From Bacteroidota bacterium (lineage in GTDB: Bacteria; Bacteroidota; Bacteroidia; Bacteroidales; Bacteroidaceae), in NCBI GenBank assembly GCA_023415545.1, contig JAEZKJ010000027.1, positions 1-11,501 on the forward strand: DNA of 11,501 bases, in the 5' to 3' direction. Below the pieces are notes generated by a model, which was not told the origin of the DNA, searched no databases, and was given only the letters and a program-made list of their open reading frames with translations. A program made the translations under genes and the position numbers. Positions 1 to 5,590 of this stretch are shown in pieces (position 1 is the first letter of the stretch; each line of letters opens with the position of its first letter).

Positions 1-16
1 GTTGAGCTACGCGGCC
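1..16 (-). tRNA. tRNA-Arg(ACG), 5' fragment cut by window edge
   Basis: These bases match, without a difference, the first 16 nucleotides of the two complete tRNA-Arg genes to the right: the 5' acceptor strand, bases 8-9 and the start of the D-arm. The preceding spacer also matches. This is the third copy of the tandem array. Its remainder, the array's terminator and any further copies lie outside the window. Confidence 0.85.
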
Positions 17-39
17 ATTGTTAAGCTGCTTTTAAAAAG

Positions 40-116
40 TGGTGACCGCGACAGGATTCAAACCTGTAACCGGCTGATCCGTAGTCAGCTACTCTATTCA
101 GTTGAGCTACGCGGCC
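40..116 (-). tRNA. tRNA-Arg with anticodon ACG, CCA encoded
   Basis: A full cloverleaf can be folded on the minus strand. The acceptor stem GGCCGCG pairs with CGCGGTC, with one G-U at 2-71. The D-stem is GCTC/GAGT, the anticodon stem GCTGA/TCAGC and the T-stem ACAGG/CCTGT. The anticodon loop is CTACGGA, giving ACG, which after A34-to-inosine editing would read CGU, CGC and CGA arginine codons. The discriminator is A and the 3' CCA is encoded. The gene is identical to the copy at 141-217 and is separated from it by 24 bases, so the two are probably processed from one precursor. The D-loop has A at 19 and the T-loop has U at 56, where almost all tRNAs have G and C. Confidence 0.96.
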
Positions 117-140
117 AATTTTTAAGCTGCTTTCGAAAAG

Positions 141-217
141 TGGTGACCGCGACAGGATTCAAACCTGTAACCGGCTGATCCGTAGTCAGCTACTCTATTC
201 AGTTGAGCTACGCGGCC
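141..217 (-). tRNA. tRNA-Arg with anticodon ACG, CCA encoded; first gene of the array
   Basis: Same 77-base sequence, cloverleaf and encoded CCA as the copy at 40-116. It is the promoter-proximal gene: its 5' end lies 21 bases downstream of the end of a strong TAnnTTTG box, so the precursor leader should be only about 15 bases. Tertiary contacts visible in the sequence are G18 with U55, A15 with U48 (Levitt pair) and an unusual A19 with U56. Confidence 0.96.
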
Positions 218-238
218 ATTGTTTTCGTTTAACGGGTG

Positions 239-269
239 CAAAGATACGCAGTTTTTTTTATAATGCAAA
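239..269 (-). promoter_or_regulatory. Promoter of the tRNA-Arg array (Bacteroidota type)
   Basis: On the minus strand, TTTG (266-269) is followed after 19 bases by TATCTTTG (239-246). This is an exact match to the TTTG / TAnnTTTG promoter of Bacteroidota with normal spacing. The predicted transcription start is near 232, about 15 bases before the first tRNA. Confidence 0.82.
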
Positions 270-356
270 CAATTGTGGAACATTTTCTTTTTAAAAAGTG
301 TATTATTTTTTCTATAAAACCTCGATTAAATGGCTCTTTTAGGCGATTTAAAAAGA

Positions 357-393
357 AAAAGGCTTTGAAAGTGAGCAACTTCCAAAGCCTTTT
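357..393 (-). terminator. Intrinsic terminator of htpG
   Basis: An inverted repeat with 16-base arms (357-372 and 378-393) and a 5-base loop lies 26 bases after the htpG stop. On the minus strand the single irregular position (368/382) is a G-U pair, and the stem runs into a T-rich tract (TTTTTCTTTTT). On the plus strand the same position is an A/C mismatch, so the hairpin is oriented for htpG. Confidence 0.85.
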
Positions 394-419
394 CTAATTT
401 AAAAATATATATAAAATAT

Positions 420-2465
420 TTAGATCAAATCAATGCTTCTTTTCACGAATTTTGTCAAAGCTTCGCCTTTTAGCATACCATTTTGAAGAAGAGCAAGGTC
501 AATAAGTTGGTGGATAGTGTTGTTTTTATTTGCATATTCACTTAAAACACCCTGTTTTTTGCTCTTTTCTTCAGCTATTTTTTTCTCGATATCCGAAAGT
601 TCATCTTTATCAGCTTGAGGAATTTCATCCTGTTTCTTTCCCTCTTGCGCTTTTTGAAGCTCATCTTGACGTTTATTTAACTTTTCAAGCTCTTCGTTAA
701 TAGGGCTTAGAGAAGTGTTGCAAGCCTCTTCAGAATCACCTAAAACACTCTTTATGAGCTTATGGTCTGTATTAAGAACTAAGTTAAACATATCAGGCAT
801 CTCTCCATAGAAACTCATTCCTTGTTGGATTGAAGCCATTTCTTTCATACGTCGCATATATTCACTCTGAGTAATCATAATAGGTGAAGCATTTTCGCCT
901 AGAGATTGAACATCTACATGGAACTCAACCTTATTCATTACCGGTAACTGGCTCTGGAATACAGAAGATAAGATCTCTTTCTTTCCAGCTTCTAATTTTA
1001 CCTCTTTTTTATCTTCTTTAGCAATCAAACGATCAATAATATCGCTGTCTACTCGTGTAAATCTTGATTTCTCAAACTTTTGCTCAAGCATGCTTACCAT
1101 TGCAACATCAAGCTGTCCATCCATCAACAACACGTTGTAACCATGATTGATAGCTGCATCGATGTAGCTGTATTGGTCATCTTTATCTGTTGCATAAAGA
1201 TAAATTAGGTTACCATCTTTATCAGTTTGAGCACCTTTTATAAGTTCCGAATACTCTTCATAAGTATAGTATTTGCCATCAGTATCTTTCAATAATGAAT
1301 ATTTGTTAGCTTTATCATAGAAATCTTCCTGAGTAAGCATACCATAATTAATGAATATCTTCAAATTATCCCATTTCTCTTCAAAATCTTTACGGTCGTT
1401 TTTGAAGATAGCTTGTAGACGGTCAGATACTTTCTTAGTGATATATGTAGATATCTTCTTAACGTTTGAATCGCTTTGTAAGTATGAACGCGAAACGTTT
1501 AGAGGGATGTCCGGTGAGTCTATCACACCATGAAGCAGTGTTAAAAAGTCGGGTACTATACCTTCTACTGAGTCTGTAACATATACTTGGTTACAGTATA
1601 GTTGAATTTTGTTACGTTGTAACTCAATGTTGCTCTTGATTTTAGGGAAGTAAAGTATACCGGTAAGATTGAATGGATAGTCCACATTAAGGTGGATCCA
1701 GAATAGAGGCTCATCAGCCATTGGATAAAGCTCTTGATAGAAAGCTTTGTAATCTTCATCCTTAAGTTCAGCCGGTTTACGACACCACAACGGATATGTA
1801 GCATTAATAATGTTGTCCTCGTTTGTCTCAACCTGTTTACCATCTTTCCACTCTGTTTTTTTGCCAAAAGCAACAGGAACAGGAAGGAATCTGCAATATT
1901 TTGTTAGAAGAGATGAAATTCTTGCTTTTTCTAGGAATTCTTTGCTTTCATCATCTATATAAAGAATAATGTCCGATCCACGATCTTCTTTTTCTGTATC
2001 TTCTAAAGTAAATTGAGGCGATCCGTCACAACTCCATTTTACAGCCTGTGCACCCTCTTTGTATGATTTAGTAACAATTTCTACCTTTTTAGCAACCATG
2101 AATGCTGAGTAGAAACCAAGTCCGAAGTGACCAATTATAGAGTTTGCATCATCTTTATATTTCTCAAGGAAGTCATTAGCTCCCGAAAATGCAATTTGAT
2201 TGATATATTTATCAATCTCCTCGGCAGTAAGTCCAATACCTCTATCGGAAATAGTGATTGTATCTTTATCTACTTTAACTTTTATAGTCAAGTCACCAAG
2301 TTCACCTTTGAAATCGCCTTTTGACTCAAGAGTTTTAAGTTTTTGAGTTGCATCAACAGCATTTGATACTAATTCGCGAAGGAATATTTCATGATCACTA
2401 TACAAGAATTTTTTTATGATTGGGAAAATGTTTTCAGTTGTAACCCCAATATTACCTTTCTGCAT
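420..2465 (-). CDS. htpG: HtpG, bacterial Hsp90 chaperone
   Basis: This is a cytosolic, ATP-driven dimeric chaperone that remodels client proteins, often with the DnaK system. The N-terminal GHKL ATPase domain (about 1-230) shows the E31/N35 helix (FLRELVSNAVDA), the nucleotide-binding D74-R-G-I-G78 motif and the lid glycines GHFGLGFYS (112-120). The middle domain carries the NVSR motif with R326, the arginine that contacts the ATP gamma-phosphate. The C-terminal dimerisation domain follows from about 510. There is no MEEVD tail, as expected for a bacterial member. At 681 residues it is longer than E. coli HtpG (624). Much of the excess is a charged, probably helical segment at about 587-637, inserted in the dimerisation domain. 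The start is the only good ATG before the conserved N-terminal motif, and no Shine-Dalgarno precedes it. It lies downstream of clpC on the same strand, but a terminator separates them. Confidence 0.97.
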   Translation of the reverse strand: MQKGNIGVTTENIFPIIKKFLYSDHEIFLRELVSNAVDATQKLKTLESKGDFKGELGDLTIKVKVDKDTITISDRGIGLTAEEIDKYINQIAFSGANDFLEKYKDDANSIIGHFGLGFYSAFMVAKKVEIVTKSYKEGAQAVKWSCDGSPQFTLEDTEKEDRGSDIILYIDDESKEFLEKARISSLLTKYCRFLPVPVAFGKKTEWKDGKQVETNEDNIINATYPLWCRKPAELKDEDYKAFYQELYPMADEPLFWIHLNVDYPFNLTGILYFPKIKSNIELQRNKIQLYCNQVYVTDSVEGIVPDFLTLLHGVIDSPDIPLNVSRSYLQSDSNVKKISTYITKKVSDRLQAIFKNDRKDFEEKWDNLKIFINYGMLTQEDFYDKANKYSLLKDTDGKYYTYEEYSELIKGAQTDKDGNLIYLYATDKDDQYSYIDAAINHGYNVLLMDGQLDVAMVSMLEQKFEKSRFTRVDSDIIDRLIAKEDKKEVKLEAGKKEILSSVFQSQLPVMNKVEFHVDVQSLGENASPIMITQSEYMRRMKEMASIQQGMSFYGEMPDMFNLVLNTDHKLIKSVLGDSEEACNTSLSPINEELEKLNKRQDELQKAQEGKKQDEIPQADKDELSDIEKKIAEEKSKKQGVLSEYANKNNTIHQLIDLALLQNGMLKGEALTKFVKRSIDLI

Positions 2466-2519
2466 AATATTATATTTTATAGTTATTAATTTTTTTACTT
2501 TACTATTTATAAAACAAAA

Positions 2520-2551
2520 AAAATGCCAGATGTTTTAGCATCTGACATTTT
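2520..2551 (-). terminator. Intrinsic terminator of clpC
   Basis: Arms 2520-2532 and 2539-2551 enclose a 6-base loop, 31 bases after the clpC stop, with a T-rich run following on the minus strand. The one non-Watson-Crick position (2526/2545) is U-G in the minus-strand RNA but C/A in the plus-strand RNA. It sits between clpC and htpG, so htpG probably needs its own promoter within 2466-2519, or depends on read-through. I could not identify a clear promoter there. Confidence 0.83.
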
Positions 2552-2582
2552 GTCTGTAATATTTTAATGAACTTAAATATTT

Positions 2583-5096
2583 CTATTCATTAATAATGAT
2601 ATTAATCACTTTATTTTCACTATCGAATGAAGTAGTTAATTTATCTCCCGGTTTGAATTTATCTAAAAGAACTACTTCCGAAAGTTTATCCTCAAGGTAT
2701 GTTTGAATGGTTCGCTTCAATGGACGAGCTCCATACTGTTTATCATAACCAATTTCAGCCATAAACTTTTTGCTCTCCTCATCAACAACAAACTCATATC
2801 CAAGATTTTTCATTCTATCTATAAGTCCTTTAAGTTCCAAATCGATAATCTTAATAAGTGATTCCAAATCAAGTTGGTCAAAGTTTATTATTTCATCAAT
2901 TCTGTTTAAAAACTCAGGAGCGAAATGTTTATTTAAAGCCTTATTAATTATTGAATGTGCATGTTCTTTCTCGTTTTCGCTAATGCTTGCATTAAAACCT
3001 ATTCCGGTATTAAACTCTTTTAGCTGACGAGTTCCAACATTTGAGGTCATAATAATAACAGTATTTTTGAAATCCACAGTTCTGCCACTACTGTCAGTCA
3101 ATCTTCCCTCATCCATAACATGAAGAAGTATATTGAATACGTCACCATGAGCCTTTTCTATCTCATCGAGCAGTACAATAGAGTAGGGTTTACGTCTGAC
3201 TCTTTCGGTTAACTGCCCACCTTCTTCATATCCTACATATCCCGGAGGTGATCCAATTAATCGGCTAACAGTAAATTTCTCCATATACTCACTCATATCT
3301 ATTCTAATCAAAGCATCGGTTGAACCAAACATATATTTAGCAAGTTCTTTGGCAAGGTATGTTTTACCTACACCTGTAGGGCCTAGGAACATGAATGTGC
3401 CAATTGGTTTATTAGGATCTTTAAGTCCAACTCTGTTTCGTTGAATAGCTTTTACAACAGTTTCAATGGCTTTATCTTGACCAATAACATTACCAAGCAG
3501 ATTATCTTTCATTTTAATAAGTCGTAACCCTTCAGCTTGTGCCATCCTTTGAACAGGTATGCCTGATATCAATGATACAATATTGGCAATATCCTCTTCA
3601 TCAACTGTTTGGCGATGTTCTTTTTGCTCATTCTCCCAGTCGATTTTCATCATCTCTAATTTTTCCGTAGCCTCTTTTTCTTTATCACGGAAGCTGGCAG
3701 CAAGTTCAAAGTTCTGTAATTTAACAGCCTCGTTTTTCTTGTTTTGTAATTCGATGATTAAATTTTCTTGTTGTTCAATCTCCTTAGGAACTGTTATATT
3801 ACCCATAAGAGCCCTAGAACCTGCTTCATCCAATACGTCGATTGCCTTATCAGGGAAGAATCTATCTGTAATATATCTATCGGATAGTTTCACACAAGCC
3901 TGTAATGCAGCATCTGTATATGTTACATTGTGATGCTCTTCATACTTATCTTTTATGTTGGTTACTATCTTTAAAGTCTCTTCAGCAGTAGTAGGTTCAA
4001 CAATTATTTTTTGGAAACGGCGTTCTAAAGCACCATCTTTCTCTATGCTTTCCCTATATTCATCGAGAGTAGTAGCACCAATACATTGAATTTCACCTCT
4101 TGCAAGAGCAGGTTTGAGTATGTTTGCAGCGTCCATACTTCCTGATGCTCCACCGGCTCCTATAATAGTATGAATTTCGTCAATAAATAGTATAATATTA
4201 GGATTACTCTTTAATTCGTTAATAATCTCCTTTATTCTCTCTTCAAATTGCCCTCTATATTTTGTTCCTGCTACAACAGATGTCATATCAAGAGTAACTA
4301 TTTTTTTATTAAATAGTGTTCTTGAGACCTTCCTCTTAGTAATATTCAAGGCTAATCCCTCGACAATAGCCGATTTTCCAACACCAGGCTCACCGATAAG
4401 GATTGGGTTGTTTTTCTTTCTTCTACCAAGAATTTGCGCTATTCTTTCAATCTCTTTTTCTCGCCCAATAACAGGGTCAAGTTTCTCCTCCAATGCTGCT
4501 TTAGTTAAATCAATACCGTATGAGTCAAGCATAGGAGTCTCATTCGAAGAATTTGGATTTCTTCTTGAAGATTGTCTAATCTCTGAAGAATCTTTTTTGC
4601 TTGGTGGCATTTCAAGATCATCATCATCTTCATCTCCATAATAATCATTAACACTATGTTTTTCGTGAGTTACTGACAACTCATTAAAAACTTTATCATA
4701 ATTTATGTCATGGCCCTCAAGAAGACGGCATATATTGGTGTTTCTAGATTTCATAATTGCTAAAAGTATATGTTCAACGTCCGAAGCAGGGCTTTGCATT
4801 AGTCTTGCTTCATGTATACTTAACTTTAAAACAATGGTAGCCTTTTCATTAAACATAATCTCTTTATCTGTAGAAATATTATTTGATTCGTTTTTCAAAA
4901 GGCTTTCAATCTCCTTTTTTAGTTGTCTGAGATTAATGTCTAAATTGTTCAATATTTCTATGGCCTTACTTTCCCCATCTCTAAGAAGCCCCAACATTAA
5001 GTGCTCAGGCCCAATATAGCTATTACCAAGGCGATTAGCCTCTTCTTTGCTATACATTATGATATCTGACACTTTTTGTGTAAATTGATTGTCCAT
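2583..5096 (-). CDS. clpC: ClpC, AAA+ unfoldase subunit of the Clp protease
   Basis: This is a cytosolic Hsp100 hexamer that unfolds proteins and threads them into ClpP. Two Clp N-repeats occupy about 1-145, followed by an acidic, Ser/Asn-rich linker (DEDDDD at 155-160). AAA domain 1 has Walker A GEPGVGKS (235-242), pore loop KYRG (279-282), Walker B FIDE ending D306/E307 and arginine fingers R359/R360. A short middle domain at about 445-480 contains a UVR motif, which marks ClpC rather than ClpA or ClpB. AAA domain 2 has Walker A GPTGVGKT (572-579), pore loop GYVG (619-622), Walker B LLDE (D644/E645) and sensor-2 GARPLKR (789-795). The loop TGIGF (697-701) fits the ClpP-docking tripeptide, so it should work with a peptidase, although clpP is not in the window. 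The 837 residues are full length. The ATG has a strong Shine-Dalgarno, unusual here. The gene is divergent from gyrA. Confidence 0.96.
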   Translation of the reverse strand: MDNQFTQKVSDIIMYSKEEANRLGNSYIGPEHLMLGLLRDGESKAIEILNNLDINLRQLKKEIESLLKNESNNISTDKEIMFNEKATIVLKLSIHEARLMQSPASDVEHILLAIMKSRNTNICRLLEGHDINYDKVFNELSVTHEKHSVNDYYGDEDDDDLEMPPSKKDSSEIRQSSRRNPNSSNETPMLDSYGIDLTKAALEEKLDPVIGREKEIERIAQILGRRKKNNPILIGEPGVGKSAIVEGLALNITKRKVSRTLFNKKIVTLDMTSVVAGTKYRGQFEERIKEIINELKSNPNIILFIDEIHTIIGAGGASGSMDAANILKPALARGEIQCIGATTLDEYRESIEKDGALERRFQKIIVEPTTAEETLKIVTNIKDKYEEHHNVTYTDAALQACVKLSDRYITDRFFPDKAIDVLDEAGSRALMGNITVPKEIEQQENLIIELQNKKNEAVKLQNFELAASFRDKEKEATEKLEMMKIDWENEQKEHRQTVDEEDIANIVSLISGIPVQRMAQAEGLRLIKMKDNLLGNVIGQDKAIETVVKAIQRNRVGLKDPNKPIGTFMFLGPTGVGKTYLAKELAKYMFGSTDALIRIDMSEYMEKFTVSRLIGSPPGYVGYEEGGQLTERVRRKPYSIVLLDEIEKAHGDVFNILLHVMDEGRLTDSSGRTVDFKNTVIIMTSNVGTRQLKEFNTGIGFNASISENEKEHAHSIINKALNKHFAPEFLNRIDEIINFDQLDLESLIKIIDLELKGLIDRMKNLGYEFVVDEESKKFMAEIGYDKQYGARPLKRTIQTYLEDKLSEVVLLDKFKPGDKLTTSFDSENKVINIIINE

Positions 5097-5105
5097 AAAA
5101 ATAAT

Positions 5106-5113
5106 CCTCCATA
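5106..5113 (-). promoter_or_regulatory. Strong Shine-Dalgarno sequence of clpC
   Basis: The mRNA reads UAUGGAGG, matching seven of eight positions of the anti-Shine-Dalgarno complement UAAGGAGG. Its last G is nine bases before the AUG, a workable spacing. The other four starts examined (htpG, gyrA, the TPR gene, the kinase) have only A/T-rich leaders, and the response regulator starts inside the kinase stop. This site therefore both fixes the clpC start and stands out. Confidence 0.75.
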
Positions 5114-5151
5114 TTTTAGATTAAAATGATAAATCGTATAATTTTATAGAT

Positions 5152-5177
5152 ATTATCTTTTTCATAGCAAAGATAAT
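5152..5177. promoter_or_regulatory. Perfect 9-8-9 inverted repeat over the clpC start region
   Basis: ATTATCTTT (5152-5160) and AAAGATAAT (5169-5177) are perfect inverted copies separated by eight bases. One arm covers most of the clpC -7 box and the other covers the first transcribed bases. The geometry suits a dimeric repressor. All arms are AT-rich, so chance cannot be excluded, and the sequence is not CIRCE or a CtsR site. Confidence 0.35.
5168..5175 (-). promoter_or_regulatory. Candidate -7 box of the clpC promoter
   Basis: TATCTTTG on the minus strand matches TAnnTTTG exactly and is the same octamer as in the tRNA promoter. No TTTG is found at the expected distance upstream, so the -33 element is missing or degenerate. 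That would fit a promoter that needs an activator or is regulated. The start would be near 5161, giving a leader of about 65 bases. Confidence 0.5.
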
Positions 5178-5507
5178 GAATATTCGCTTATTCTTTTACG
5201 TTATTATTCTTAATAAAAACTTTACAAAATACGTGCCAGAAACTATTTTTATTTATCAATTTAAATATTTACTGATGTAGTAAATTGTATTTTTAATGAT
5301 TATTGATAGTAGTGGTTTATTTATTAACGAATTGGTTTAATATATTGTTTTAGAAATAGTCATATATATGAAATAATATATTAATAATAGGATTATTTTC
5401 ACATAAATAGTGATATTATTATTAATTAATGCATTTTTCATATTTCATAATAACTATATTACAAAAGCTATATTTTGTTAATAATAGTATTTAACTTTTT
5501 TAGCTCT

Positions 5508-5542
5508 TTTGTTTCGTATATCGTATAAAAATTGTAATTTAG
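5508..5542 (+). promoter_or_regulatory. Candidate gyrA promoter
   Basis: TTTG (5508-5511) is followed after 23 bases by TAATTTAG (5535-5542), seven of eight positions of TAnnTTTG. The spacing is slightly long. The predicted start is near 5549, giving a leader of about 42 bases. The spacer contains a tandem TCGTATA TCGTATA (5514-5527). This is the best candidate upstream of gyrA, but a weak one. Confidence 0.35.
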
Positions 5543-5590
5543 CATGGTTTTTTAAGTACCAAAAAATATTGTATAATAAATTTTCTTTAA

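Larger units (their letters stand above)
1..217 (-). repeat. Tandem tRNA-Arg array, repeat unit about 100 bases
   Basis: The identical 77-base tRNA genes recur with a 101-base offset (40 to 141). The spacers, 23 bases at 17-39 and 24 bases at 117-140, are nearly the same and share the core TTAAGCTGCTTT followed by AAAAG. Conservation of the spacers as well as the genes indicates recent tandem duplication or ongoing homogenisation. The array continues past the left edge, so the true copy number is unknown. Confidence 0.9.
5097..5590. other. Divergent clpC/gyrA intergenic region, no gene seen
   Basis: These 494 bases are extremely AT-rich and hold the control signals of both flanking genes: the clpC Shine-Dalgarno, -7 box and dyad at 5106-5177, and the gyrA promoter candidate at 5508-5542. 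The middle (about 5200-5500) contains only short A/T palindromes, such as CATATATATG at 5361-5370 and TAATATATTA at 5374-5383, and a repeated TTAATAATAG (5381-5390, 5478-5487). I see no RNA gene, riboswitch or convincing reading frame. Confidence 0.6.

Noticed and set aside
283..359. A 13-base perfect inverted repeat (TTTTCTTTTTAAA / TTTAAAAAGAAAA) downstream of htpG
   Set aside because: It is almost pure A/T with a 51-base gap, and its right arm overlaps the terminator's T-rich tract. Low-complexity coincidence is the simplest reading.
1565..1873. A 102-codon frame on the same strand inside htpG
   Set aside because: It is a shifted frame of htpG with no domain, and the htpG reading frame is intact across it.
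5097..5200. Possible CIRCE (HrcA) or CtsR heat-shock operator upstream of clpC or htpG
   Set aside because: Neither the CIRCE arms (TTAGCACTC / GAGTGCTAA) nor the CtsR heptad GGTCAAA is present in either upstream region.
5176..5280. A 34-codon frame (MNIRLFFYVI...) in the clpC/gyrA intergenic region
   Set aside because: The length is expected by chance, there is no ribosome site or promoter, and it overlaps the likely clpC promoter on the other strand.
5562..5577. TATAAT at 5572-5577 as a sigma-70 style promoter for gyrA
   Set aside because: It is only 13 bases before the ATG, has no -35 partner, and this promoter type is not the norm in Bacteroidota.
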